A stretch of DNA of 64,000 nucleotides from Methylobacterium hispanicum (GTDB lineage: Bacteria > Pseudomonadota > Alphaproteobacteria > Rhizobiales > Beijerinckiaceae). Below are positions 9,984-17,878 of this stretch, one piece after another. The stretch covers positions 124,001-188,000 of the forward strand of contig NZ_BPQO01000002.1 of assembly GCF_022179285.1 (NCBI RefSeq), read 5' to 3'. Both the position numbers and the translations under genes were made by a program. Under the pieces are notes generated by a model. That model had not been told where the DNA came from. It ran no database searches and worked only from the letters and a program-made list of their open reading frames with translations. Numbering within the stretch: the first letter of the stretch is position 1; every line of letters begins with the position of its first letter.

Positions 9984-10712
9984 TCACGCACCTCCCGGCG
10001 GAGGCAGGACACCCCCGTCATCGCGTGCAGAGCCCGGCTCCTCGACCGCCGTACCGGCGCCCTCGAAGGAGCGTAGCCGACGCCAACGCGCCAGGCAGCC
10101 GGTGGCTCCGACTCCTGCGACGAGCGCAGCGTGTATCACATGATCCCGACCCAAAGCCATGTCCAATTCGTCCTCGGACAAGTCATCCACGATCGGGATC
10201 CCCGATATGGAGCCGCCATGCCGCCTGTGCAATGCCGCAACAAGCTTGCGGCGCCCGTCCGGGCTCGCCTCCGCGGCGTGGATCAGGGCGGCGACCCCGG
10301 GCTCGGAGCCGATCGCCGACTCGACCTTCGAGAAGCCGGCCACCACGCAGCCCGCCTTGTTGGCGAGCGCGATGGCCTGCCGCAGGTCATCGCGCAGGAG
10401 CGCAGCGATCTGGTCGGGCAGGTCGGCCGGCACAGGGCCGGCCTTGCCGCGGAAGGCGCGCTGGAACTGTCGCCGCTTCACAGCCTCCGCCACCGCGTCG
10501 CGGCGCGCCGTGACCCAGGCGCCGCGGCCGGGCAGCCGCGCGCGCAGGTCCGGCACCACCGCGCCGTCCGGGCCGAGCACGAACCGGATCATCGCCTCGG
10601 GCGCCTGCACGGCGCGCGTGACGATGCAGGTGCGCTGCGGCACCCGGCGGCCCGTGACGGGGCCGGCGTCGAGCGCCGGCTCCTCGCCCGTATCGATGTC
10701 GACGGCCTCCAC
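9984..10712 (-). CDS. ylxR: YlxR-family RNA-binding protein with C-terminal L7Ae-like domain
   Basis: 242-aa protein. The N-terminal half is a YlxR (DUF448) domain with the signature RTCIVTRAVQAPEAMIRFV and the conserved GRGAWV. The C-terminal half (about 115-205), with AIALANKAGCVVAGFSKVE, resembles the L7Ae/L30e fold seen in YlxQ, so this is a YlxR-YlxQ-type fusion. YlxR proteins bind RNA (in some bacteria RNase P RNA); the exact role here is inferred. It uses a GTG start 20 bp after the nusA stop and precedes infB, the usual alphaproteobacterial arrangement. Confidence 0.88.
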   Translation of the reverse strand: MEAVDIDTGEEPALDAGPVTGRRVPQRTCIVTRAVQAPEAMIRFVLGPDGAVVPDLRARLPGRGAWVTARRDAVAEAVKRRQFQRAFRGKAGPVPADLPDQIAALLRDDLRQAIALANKAGCVVAGFSKVESAIGSEPGVAALIHAAEASPDGRRKLVAALHRRHGGSISGIPIVDDLSEDELDMALGRDHVIHAALVAGVGATGCLARWRRLRSFEGAGTAVEEPGSARDDGGVLPPPGGA

Positions 10713-10732
10713 GCTGCGGCTCCCCGCTCGCC

Positions 10733-12352
10733 TCAGGCCTGCGCCTCGGCGGATTCGGCCGCGGCCTCACCCTCGCCCTCTGCGGCCTCCGGCTCCTCGG
10801 GCGCGGCCTCGACCCAGCCCGCCCGCACGCGGGCCGCCATGATCATGGCCTCGGCCTCGGCGCGCGACAGCTCGAACCCGTCGAGGTAACCCGCGTGCCG
10901 CACGGCCTCGGGGCCGCGCCCTTCCGTATAGCCGACGAGGTCGTCGGTGGCGCAGCCGGCCAGATCCTCGATCGTCTTCACGTCGTTCTCGCCGAAGGCG
11001 ACCAGCATCGGCGTGGTCACGCCGTCGATCTCGCGCAGCTCGTCCTCGACGCCGAGCTCGCGGCGGCGGTCGTCGTGCTCCTGCTCGATGCGGGCGAGGT
11101 GATCCTGCGCGCGGGCCTGGATCTCGGCGCCGGTCTCCTCGTCGAGACCCTGGATGTTCGAGAGTTCCTGCGTATCGACGTAGGCGATCTCCTCGACGTT
11201 GCGGAAGCCTTCCGCCGCGAGCAGCTGGCCGACGGTCTCGTCGACGTCGAGCGCCTCCATGAAGACCTGTGTCCGCTCGGCGAACTCCTTCTGGCGGCGC
11301 TCCGATTCCTCGGCCTCGGTCAGGATGTCGATGTCCCAGCCGGTGAGCTGCGAGGCGAGCCGCACGTTCTGGCCGCGGCGGCCGATGGCGAGCGAGAGCT
11401 GGTCGTCGGGCACCACCACCTCGATGCGGTCGGCCTCCTCGTCGAGCACCACCTTCACCACCTCGGCGGGCTGGAGCGCGTTGACGATGAAGGTCGCCTG
11501 ATCTTCCGACCACGGGATGATGTCGATCTTCTCGCCCTGCAGCTCGCCGACCACGGCCTGGACGCGCGAGCCCCGCATGCCGACGCAGGCGCCCACGGGA
11601 TCGATGCTGCCGTCGCGCGAGATCACCGCGATCTTGGCGCGCGAGCCGGGATCGCGGGCCACCGCCTTCACCTCGACGATGCCGTCGTAGATCTCGGGCA
11701 CCTCCTGGCCGAAGAGCTTGGCCATGAATTGCGGGTGCGAGCGGGACAGGAAGATCTGCGGCCCGCGCACCTCGCGGCGCACGTCGAACAGGTAGGAGCG
11801 GATGCGGTCGCCGGGGCGGAAGGTCTCGCGCGGGATCATCTCGTCGCGCCGCACGATGCCCTCGCCGCGGCCGAGATCGACGATGACGTTGCCGTACTCG
11901 ACGCGCTTGACGAGGCCGTTGACGACCTCGCCGATCCGGTCGCGATACTCGTCGTACTGGCGGTCGCGCTCGGCGTCGCGCACCTTCTGGACGATGACCT
12001 GCTTGGCGGACTGGGCGGCGACGCGGCCGAAATCGAAGGGCGGCAGCGTGTCGGAGATCACGTCGCCGACGAGCGCGCCGGGATTGTAGCGGCGGGCCTG
12101 ATCGAGGGTGATCTCGCGGGCGTCGTTCTCGACCTCCTCGACCACGAGCAGGTGGCGGGAGAGGCGCAACGCGCCAGTCTTGGCGTCGATCTCGGCGTGG
12201 ACGTCGGTCTCGGCGCCGTAGCGGGAGCGGGCAGCCTTGGCGATCGCCTCCTCCATCGCCTCGATGACGATCTGGCGGTCGATCACCTTCTCGCGGGCGA
12301 CCGCGTCGGCGATCTGGAGCAGTTCGAGCCTGTTGGCGCTGACAACGGCCAT
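10733..12352 (-). CDS. nusA: Transcription termination/antitermination factor NusA
   Basis: 539-aa RNA polymerase-associated factor for pausing, termination and antitermination. Layout: an N-terminal polymerase-binding domain (1-125), an S1 domain (about 135-200, with [18 protein letters not shown]), tandem KH domains (about 205-345, containing [12 protein letters not shown] and [15 protein letters not shown]), and C-terminal acidic helical repeats (365-500). An Ala/Glu-rich tail ends the protein. It is the second gene of the operon, 71 bp after rimP. NusA acts on intrinsic terminators, which is relevant to the hairpins in the rimP leader and after infB. Confidence 0.97.
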   Translation of the reverse strand: MAVVSANRLELLQIADAVAREKVIDRQIVIEAMEEAIAKAARSRYGAETDVHAEIDAKTGALRLSRHLLVVEEVENDAREITLDQARRYNPGALVGDVISDTLPPFDFGRVAAQSAKQVIVQKVRDAERDRQYDEYRDRIGEVVNGLVKRVEYGNVIVDLGRGEGIVRRDEMIPRETFRPGDRIRSYLFDVRREVRGPQIFLSRSHPQFMAKLFGQEVPEIYDGIVEVKAVARDPGSRAKIAVISRDGSIDPVGACVGMRGSRVQAVVGELQGEKIDIIPWSEDQATFIVNALQPAEVVKVVLDEEADRIEVVVPDDQLSLAIGRRGQNVRLASQLTGWDIDILTEAEESERRQKEFAERTQVFMEALDVDETVGQLLAAEGFRNVEEIAYVDTQELSNIQGLDEETGAEIQARAQDHLARIEQEHDDRRRELGVEDELREIDGVTTPMLVAFGENDVKTIEDLAGCATDDLVGYTEGRGPEAVRHAGYLDGFELSRAEAEAMIMAARVRAGWVEAAPEEPEAAEGEGEAAAESAEAQA

Positions 12353-12423
12353 GGTTCAGGTCCTTTCCGTTCGGATTCGGTGTTCACGGGCCGCGCGGGC
12401 GGCGGAGATCGTGCGCGATTCGT

Positions 12424-13215
12424 TCAGTGGAACGAGTCGCGGTCCTTGAGGCGGTTCGCCTTCGTGATCACGGGCTTCTTCGGGCCGGGCCCCTTGGCGG
12501 GCTTGGTCCCGGACTTGGCCTTGACCGGCTTGTCCGCCTTGGGCTTCGGGCGCTTCGGCGCGGGGATGAAGCGCACCTGCGGGGCGGCCTCCTCCTCGGG
12601 CTCCTCGTCCTCCTCCGGCTCGTCGGCGTCCTCGGGCGGCGGGCCGCCGCGGCGGAGCGATTCGCGGATCAGCTCGTCGGTGAGGACGAGATGCGCCTCG
12701 CCGAGGTCGGCGAGAGGCAGCACGATACGGCTCGGCAGGCCCTCCTTCACGTCGGGCAGGTCGATCGGCACGGTGAGCGCGGCCACATCCGGCTCGCCCA
12801 AGATGCCGCGGAAGCGCTTGCGGCCCTCGAGCGGGCGGGCGAGCTCCACCTTGGCCTCGTGGCCCGCCCAGCGCGCGAAATCCGAGACCCGCACCAGCGG
12901 CCGGTCGATGCCGGGCGAGGAGATCTCGAGGTTGTAGGCGCCGCCGACCGGATCATCGAGGTCGAGGAGCGGCGAGATCGTGCGGCTCACCGCCTCGCAA
13001 TCCTCGATCGCGCAGAGCCCGTCCGGCCGCTCGACCATGATCTGCACCGTGGCGTTGCCGCCCGTGGTGACCTTCACCCGCACGATCCGATAGCCCAGCC
13101 CCTCGACCGCGCCTTCGATCACCTGGACGACGCGCGCGGCGGCGCCGCTTTCCGTGACGAGCCGCTTCTCGGAAACCGGGGTCTCGGGGGTCTGGGTCTC
13201 GGGGGCTTGCGCCAT
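12424..13215 (-). CDS. rimP: Ribosome maturation factor RimP
   Basis: 263-aa factor for 30S subunit assembly. The N-terminal RimP domain shows [16 protein letters not shown], and the segment containing [14 protein letters not shown] is the family signature. The C-terminal SH3-like domain is followed by an extra tail of about 80 residues, acidic then Lys/Pro-rich, longer than in E. coli RimP but common in this group. I chose the ATG at 13215; a GTG nine codons upstream is also possible. It heads the operon and lies behind a leader containing an intrinsic terminator. Confidence 0.93.
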   Translation of the reverse strand: MAQAPETQTPETPVSEKRLVTESGAAARVVQVIEGAVEGLGYRIVRVKVTTGGNATVQIMVERPDGLCAIEDCEAVSRTISPLLDLDDPVGGAYNLEISSPGIDRPLVRVSDFARWAGHEAKVELARPLEGRKRFRGILGEPDVAALTVPIDLPDVKEGLPSRIVLPLADLGEAHLVLTDELIRESLRRGGPPPEDADEPEEDEEPEEEAAPQVRFIPAPKRPKPKADKPVKAKSGTKPAKGPGPKKPVITKANRLKDRDSFH

Positions 13216-13271
13216 GCTGGTCTCGCGATTCCGGGCACCCACGGGGCGCGCGATCGGCAGGCGGGATGCGG

Positions 13272-13375
13272 CAATAAAAAAGAGCGGGCCCCGGGGGACC
13301 CACTCCGAACCGCAGCCTCTCAGCTGCCATCAGAACTGTTAGGGCGTAGATAACTCCGGACCGGGGCAAGTTCAA
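13272..13375 (-). promoter_or_regulatory. rimP-nusA operon leader with attenuator-like terminator
   Basis: On the minus strand, upstream of rimP, a small hairpin (GCAGC-TGAGAG-GCTGC) is followed by a 10-bp stem (13282-13305, two G-U pairs, loop CCCG) and then TTTTTTATTG. This is an intrinsic terminator ending about 57 bp before the rimP ATG. A 'rimP leader' attenuator RNA is a described alphaproteobacterial motif ending in a Rho-independent terminator. Identity with that family is from memory and not tested by covariance search. The likely logic is feedback by NusA or a translation product. Confidence 0.7.
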
Positions 13376-13456
13376 GTTCCCGAGACGACGATCTCCCCGC
13401 TCTCGCCCAGCCGATCGGGCTACCTCGCGCGCTCCCGCAGCGAATCAGGAGCCTGC

Positions 13457-14114
13457 ATGTCCTACGATGCGCGTACCGTACCGGATCCCGGCCAGCGGCA
13501 CCCGCTGGCGGACCATCCGCGGGTCACCTTCATCCGCGACCTCGACCTGCCACCGAACGTCGAGGTCGGCGACTACACCTACTACGACGATCCTGCTGGG
13601 CCTCGCGCCTTCCTCGACAACATCCTGTATCACTTCGCCTTTCTGGGCGATCGCCTCGTGATCGGGCGCTTCTGCGCGATCGCGGCCGGCACACGCTTCC
13701 TGATGAACGGCGGCAATCACAGGCTGGACGCGCCCTCGACCTACCCGTTTCCGATCTTCGGCAACGCCTGGGCGGCGTACGGCCCGGAAGCGTTCCCGAA
13801 CCGCGGCGACACGGTCGTCGGCAACGACGTCTGGCTCGGCTACGAATCCACTGTCCTGCCGGGCGTGACGATCGGCGACGGCGCGGTCGTCGCGGCGAAG
13901 TCCGTGGTGAGCGCCGACGTGCCGCCCTACGCGATCGTGGCCGGCAACCCGGCCCGCCTCGTGCGGATGTGCTTCTCGGAGGCCGACATCGCCCGCCTCC
14001 TGCGTATCGCGTGGTGGGACTGGGACGCCGACCGGATCACGGCCCATCTCGGCCCATCTCGGCGCGATCGGCGACGGCGACGTCGATGCGTTGGAGGCCG
14101 CCGCCTCAGCGTGA
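13457..14114 (+). pseudogene. Vat-like antibiotic O-acetyltransferase, C terminus frameshifted by a 10-bp tandem duplication
   Basis: Left-handed beta-helix (hexapeptide repeat) acetyltransferase of the streptogramin/xenobiotic (Vat/CatB-like) type. The putative catalytic His88 is in NGGNHRLD; repeats such as TVVGNDVWLGYESTVLPGV and GDGAVVAAKSVVS follow, then AIVAGNPARLVR. The start is well marked: AGGAG five bases before ATG. At 14041-14060 the decamer GGCCCATCTC occurs twice in tandem. Removing one copy restores a normal ending and a TGA at 14112-14114 (215 aa). As written, the frame runs on as Arg-rich sequence to 14758, over genes on the other strand. The catalytic core is intact, so activity may survive. 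Acceptor substrate unknown. Confidence 0.75.
14041..14060 (+). repeat. 10-bp perfect tandem duplication
   Basis: Two adjacent copies of GGCCCATCTC. They sit inside the last codons of the acetyltransferase gene and shift its frame by +1. Such a duplication can arise or be lost by replication slippage, or it could be an assembly error. Confidence 0.95.
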
Positions 14115-14121
14115 GGCGGCG
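14099..14121 (+). terminator. Terminator-like hairpin over the ancestral acetyltransferase stop
   Basis: Perfect 10-bp inverted repeat (CGCCGCCTCA / TGAGGCGGCG, 3-nt loop). It overlaps the stop codon the acetyltransferase would use if the duplication were absent. No T-tract follows, so its strength as a terminator is doubtful. Confidence 0.45.
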
Positions 14122-14258
14122 TAGGGCACGGCCGGCGGCTTCAGGGGCGGCGCGTGCTCGACGCGGAGTAGAGCCACGACCCAAAGGGCCAGCAGGCAGA
14201 GGAGGCAAACCTCGCGACGGCGAAGGCGCGGCGGTTCCGGAACGAGCATGGCGGGCAT
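14106..14258 (-). CDS. Possible small single-pass membrane protein
   Basis: 50-codon open frame between the acetyltransferase and the immunity-like gene. It encodes a basic stretch (PPRLRRRE), one hydrophobic segment (VCLLCLLALWVVALL) and a Pro-rich tail. An internal ATG at 14249 has AGGA eight bases upstream and would give 47 aa. No family is recognised. The membrane-segment prediction and the ribosome binding site are the only support, so it may be spurious. Confidence 0.3.
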   Translation of the reverse strand: MPAMLVPEPPRLRRREVCLLCLLALWVVALLRVEHAPPLKPPAVPYAASR

Positions 14259-14366
14259 CCTGTGAGGAGCCCCCCTGTGCCGCAGCGACGCTTCCGCACT
14301 GTGTGGGAAAATTACCCACACCATTCGCATCCGAGATGAGGTTTGCATCCCCTGCTCACTGGCCGC

Positions 14367-15230
14367 TCAGCCCAGCCCTTCCTCGATGGGAAACGGTGTG
14401 GGCTCCCACCAGCGCTCGACCCCGTGAATCCGCGCCGCCTCGGCCTCCCAGCGGTGGAGGATGGCCGCAAGCGCTGCGCGGTCGCCGGTCCGCAGCGGTT
14501 CGACGATCTCAAGGATGCGGCGGCGTGTTTTCCGGTAGGAAACGCACAGACTTGCCTTCTCCCAAGCCTCAATGGCTGCCCGCTTCCTCTGGCCAGGCTT
14601 CGGATAGACGATCTGGTCCGGCGGCTCGTAGTCGCCGTGGCTGTCCGTCTCGTACCACCTCCAGATCTGGGCGAGGAACGTGCGCGCCTCGTCGCGCGCG
14701 CCGGACGCGAGAGCGATCGCGACCTGTTGCTCGGCATGTACGCGACCGCCAGGAATAATGAACTTACGGAAAAAGGGCAGATAGGCGCGGTGGTCCTCTG
14801 CGAGTGGGCGAAGCAGGGGTAGAACCTGCTCCTCGACCGCGCATGTGAAGATGCGGTCGATGTCGGGAACCCTCCAATCCCATCTACCGACCGTACTCCC
14901 CCAAGCAGCCAATTGCGGGAATTCCGGCCGAAGCTCGTATTGCGGCTGAAGAAAATATTCCCGGGTGAACGGAGCCGGAAGAGGCTTGCGCGAAAACGAT
15001 TCAACAAAGCTTCCGAAAGGATCTTCTATTGCCGATCCGTCCCAGTAGAGGGTTGTCAGACTCATATTTGAGTCGAATATATTCGGATCCAAACACCGTT
15101 TCACCCATATTTTGGCAGCGAAGTGCCGAATCGGCCTGATCCATATTACGCCCGGCTCGACTTGGATGAGATCTGGATTACGCGCCAGCAGGCTTCGAAA
15201 CAGCCACTTTATCTGCTTCGCGTTTGTCAC
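14367..15230 (-). CDS. Hypothetical protein, candidate immunity partner
   Basis: 287-aa soluble protein with no recognised family; Trp- and Arg-rich, with segments such as QIWRWYETDSHGDYEPPDQ. I chose a GTG start at 15230 because GTGA overlaps the stop of the upstream toxin-like frame by four bases, indicating translational coupling. The 5' half is visibly richer in A+T than its neighbours, as often seen in recently acquired immunity genes. In polymorphic toxin loci the gene immediately after the C-terminal toxin domain is typically its immunity protein; that role is inferred from position only. Confidence 0.65.
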   Translation of the reverse strand: MTNAKQIKWLFRSLLARNPDLIQVEPGVIWIRPIRHFAAKIWVKRCLDPNIFDSNMSLTTLYWDGSAIEDPFGSFVESFSRKPLPAPFTREYFLQPQYELRPEFPQLAAWGSTVGRWDWRVPDIDRIFTCAVEEQVLPLLRPLAEDHRAYLPFFRKFIIPGGRVHAEQQVAIALASGARDEARTFLAQIWRWYETDSHGDYEPPDQIVYPKPGQRKRAAIEAWEKASLCVSYRKTRRRILEIVEPLRTGDRAALAAILHRWEAEAARIHGVERWWEPTPFPIEEGLG

Positions 15231-15499
15231 GTACGCGGCCTCATTTGAATGACGACAATCCGTTGCGTTCCTGGGAAGTGCTTCTTGGCAGCCGCCGCGT
15301 AGCGCAACGCGTTCGACCATGCGAGGCCACGCGCTCCCGTCTTATGATCATAGATGGAGGTGACCGTTGGCCTAGCTTGGTGGTAGATGTCGAGCCGACT
15401 TGTGCCGGCTTTGTTGACATGAGTTGGGAACCCTTCTTTGTCGATCAGAAATTCAGACTTGAGGCGAGAATTTTTTTGGTCTCGCACCCAAAAGTGCAT
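15227..15499 (-). CDS. C-terminal nuclease-like toxin segment (downstream of in-frame amber)
   Basis: 90-codon segment in the same frame as the gene ending at 15512, separated from it by one TAG and four further codons. It contains SRLDIY...SIYDHKTG, giving Asp37, Asp51 and Lys53: the D-(x)n-D-x-K spacing of PD-(D/E)XK nucleases, followed by an amphipathic helix and a strand (TQRIVVIQMRP). I infer a nuclease toxin domain. The internal ATG at 15499 has no clear ribosome binding site, so separate translation is doubtful. Read-through of the amber, or a functional fusion in the ancestor, fits better. The stop overlaps the next gene's GTG. Confidence 0.55.
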   Translation of the reverse strand: MHFWVRDQKNSRLKSEFLIDKEGFPTHVNKAGTSRLDIYHQARPTVTSIYDHKTGARGLAWSNALRYAAAAKKHFPGTQRIVVIQMRPRT

Positions 15500-15511
15500 C
15501 CGAGAATGAAC

Positions 15512-16315
15512 CTAGTTACCGATCTGGCTGGGAGTCCGGAACGGATTCTCTTGCCGAACGGCCGTGTTGACCGCATCAAGCTGTGTTTGAATCGCGCCGG
15601 TCTTTGGGCAGGCGGCGTCGAGCGCCGGCTGGTCGAGCGGACCGACCCAGATCGCCGGCTTATTCCGGAAGTCCTCCGCTCCGCGGAATTCGTGCGCCGT
15701 CGCGCCCAGGACAGTCCCATAGCCGCCGCGCCTCGCTGAGAGGAACGCGAAGAGCGTGCCGGCGAGTTCCAGCGTGCGCAGGACCTGCGCGGCCACCACC
15801 GCGGCCGGAACAGCCGGAAGGAGGGCCGGCTGGATCGTCGCGTCCGGCTTTAGGCCGTTCGCCGTGAAGGTGCTGCGCCCCAGGATCTCGCCGGAGACGC
15901 CGTCGCGGATGGTCTGCGTCGCGCCCAGCGTCTCGAAGATCCGGCTCTCGCCGTCCGGCGCGGTGACCGCGTGCTGCTCGTCGAAGTCGCGCCGGCCCGC
16001 GCGGATGCGGATCGAGAGGATGCGGGTCCCGTCCTCGAGCCGGGTCTCCTCTCGGCTCTGCGCGTGCTCGGCCTCGGGCATCTGCGCCCATTGCGGCGTG
16101 ACCAGCCGCAGCACCTCGGGATCGACGGCGCCACCGCCGCCGCCGACGACCCACTGCCCACCGTCCGATTGCCCGGCCGGGGCGCGCGGCTGGTCGGACC
16201 AGCCCTTCCGCCACAGGGCGTGCTCCAGGCGGAGCAGCTTCGTGTCGAGGGAGAGCTCGGCCAGGATACCCCTCAGCTGCCGGATCTCGTCACCGACCGG
16301 TTCCCGTCTCGTCAC
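15512..16315 (-). CDS. N-terminal part of a polymorphic-toxin-like protein, ending at an amber codon
   Basis: 267-aa frame with a GTG start. Near the N terminus is DQPRAPAGQSDGGQW, close to the (N)QPRVPAGNPDGGQW motif that recurs in alphaproteobacterial polymorphic or secreted effector-like proteins (recalled, not searched). A hydrophobic stretch (about 165-195, including PAVPAAVVAAQVLRTLELAG) may insert in or contact a membrane. The frame stops at TAG (15512-15514) and continues open for another 94 codons holding a nuclease-like domain. So either this is a nonsense-disrupted toxin of 362 residues, or the amber is suppressed. No signal peptide or secretion gene is visible nearby. Confidence 0.6.
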   Translation of the reverse strand: MTRREPVGDEIRQLRGILAELSLDTKLLRLEHALWRKGWSDQPRAPAGQSDGGQWVVGGGGGAVDPEVLRLVTPQWAQMPEAEHAQSREETRLEDGTRILSIRIRAGRRDFDEQHAVTAPDGESRIFETLGATQTIRDGVSGEILGRSTFTANGLKPDATIQPALLPAVPAAVVAAQVLRTLELAGTLFAFLSARRGGYGTVLGATAHEFRGAEDFRNKPAIWVGPLDQPALDAACPKTGAIQTQLDAVNTAVRQENPFRTPSQIGN

Positions 16316-16445
16316 GGCACCGACCCGAATCGCCCTCGATTAGGATCAAATACCAGAACAAATCGGGAATATACAGTTATTACTCCTATCGCCGGCGAAA
16401 CGAAAAACGCTGCCCCGCGAGCGGGACGACGTCGGACGGATCGAT

Positions 16446-16472
16446 CGGGATCCGGCGCGGTGCCGGATCCCG
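16446..16472 (-). terminator. Hairpin after asd
   Basis: Perfect 11-bp inverted repeat (CGGGATCCGGC arms, 5-nt loop) starting 6 bases beyond the asd stop on the minus strand. There is no T-tract, so it is either a weak terminator or an mRNA 3'-end stabiliser. Confidence 0.5.
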
Positions 16473-16477
16473 GTGTC

Positions 16478-17512
16478 TCAAGCGGCCTGCCGGGCCTTGT
16501 TCAGGAGCTTGCGGTTGATCAGCACCTCGGCGATCTGCACGGCGTTCAGCGCCGCGCCCTTGCGGAGGTTGTCCGAGACGCACCAGAAGTTCAGGCCGTT
16601 CTCGATCGTGGCGTCCTCGCGGATGCGGGAGATGTAGGTCGCGTCCTCGCCGGCCGCCTCGTGGGGCGTGACGTAGCCGCCGTTCTCGCGCTTATCGACC
16701 ACGAGCACGCCCGGGGCCGCGCGCAGGATCTCGGTGGCCTGCTCGGGTGTGATCGGGCGCTCGAACTCAACGTTCACCGATTCCGCGTGCCCGATGAAGA
16801 CCGGCACGCGCACGGCGGTAGCCGTGAGCTTGATCTTCGGGTCGAGCATCTTCTTGGTCTCGGCGACCATCTTCCACTCTTCCTTCGTGTAGCCATCCTC
16901 CATGAACACGTCGATGTGGGGGATGACGTTGAAGGCGATGCGCTTGGTGAACTTGGTGTTCGTCACCTCGCCGGCCGTGAAGACGGCGCGGGTCTGGTTG
17001 AACAGCTCGTCCATCGCCTCCTTGCCGGCGCCGGAGACCGACTGGTAGGTCGAGACCACCACGCGCCTGATGCCGGCCGCCTCGTGCAGGGGCTTCAGCG
17101 CCACGACGAGCTGGGCCGTCGAGCAGTTCGGGTTGGCGATGATGTTGCGCTTGGTGAAACCCGCGACGGCGTCGGCGTTCACCTCGGGCACGATCAGCGG
17201 CACGTCGGCGTCGTAGCGGAAGGCCGACGAGTTATCGATGACCACGCAGCCGGCCTGCCCGATGCGCGGGCTCCACTCCTTCGAGGTCTCGCCGCCGGCC
17301 GACATCAGACAGATGTCGGTATCGGAGAAGTCGTGGGTGTCCAGCGCTTTGACCTTCAGGATCTTGTCGCCGAAGGAAACCTCCTGGCCCTGGCTGCGCC
17401 GCGAGGCCAGCGCCACGACCTCGTCGGCGGGGAAAGCCCGCTCGGCCAAGATATCCAGGATCTCGCGGCCCACGTTGCCCGTGGCGCCCACGACGGCGAC
17501 CTTGTAGCCCAT
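16478..17512 (-). CDS. asd: Aspartate-semialdehyde dehydrogenase
   Basis: 344-aa NADPH-dependent enzyme making aspartate semialdehyde from aspartyl phosphate, the branch point to lysine/diaminopimelate, threonine, methionine and isoleucine. The N-terminal Rossmann loop GATGNVGREIL is at residues 9-19; Cys130 in NPNCSTAQL is the catalytic nucleophile. The segment SVSGAGKEAMDEL is family-typical. The ATG at 17512 begins directly before the nucleotide-binding strand (MGYKVAVVGA). It is monocistronic in appearance: a hairpin follows it and a divergent gene lies upstream. Confidence 0.95.
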   Translation of the reverse strand: MGYKVAVVGATGNVGREILDILAERAFPADEVVALASRRSQGQEVSFGDKILKVKALDTHDFSDTDICLMSAGGETSKEWSPRIGQAGCVVIDNSSAFRYDADVPLIVPEVNADAVAGFTKRNIIANPNCSTAQLVVALKPLHEAAGIRRVVVSTYQSVSGAGKEAMDELFNQTRAVFTAGEVTNTKFTKRIAFNVIPHIDVFMEDGYTKEEWKMVAETKKMLDPKIKLTATAVRVPVFIGHAESVNVEFERPITPEQATEILRAAPGVLVVDKRENGGYVTPHEAAGEDATYISRIREDATIENGLNFWCVSDNLRKGAALNAVQIAEVLINRKLLNKARQAA

Positions 17513-17878
17513 TGTCCACTCCGCTTGTCCCGAACGACCCGGCCGCCGCATCCATCGCGGGCCCCGGTCTCCTCGCGCCCGCGTCCTGCGCGGGCCGACC
17601 GGCCGGTTCGCTTGCCCCAATACGGGCATGGCCGCGCGCGCCCGGCCCGACAGGCAGGTGGGTGCGGCAGCCGGGGTGAGCAAGACGCCGACCCCGCGCG
17701 CCTGTCAAGCGGCAGAGCAGGGCGGCGGCTCACAGGCGCAACCATCGATTCACCCTGCGCGCGGGAACACGGTGACGGGCGCGCTGCCGGAAAGGTCTTG
17801 GTGCCGGGTGGAGACCGAGGATCGGGGCGCGGCGGACGCTGATCCGCCGAGGCGAGCCCCCGGCCCCCCTTGCGCACG
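17513..17878. other. Divergent intergenic region asd / hypothetical
   Basis: 366 bp between two divergently oriented genes. Promoters for both must lie here, but I cannot pick a convincing -35/-10 pair, operator or riboswitch. Frames crossing it are antisense or shadow frames without recognisable similarity. Confidence 0.4.

Noticed and set aside
13457..14758. A 433-residue acetyltransferase fusion
   Set aside because: The C-terminal half is Arg/Pro/Ser-rich nonsense created by the 10-bp duplication and overlaps the immunity-like gene; the natural stop is at 14112-14114 when one copy is removed.
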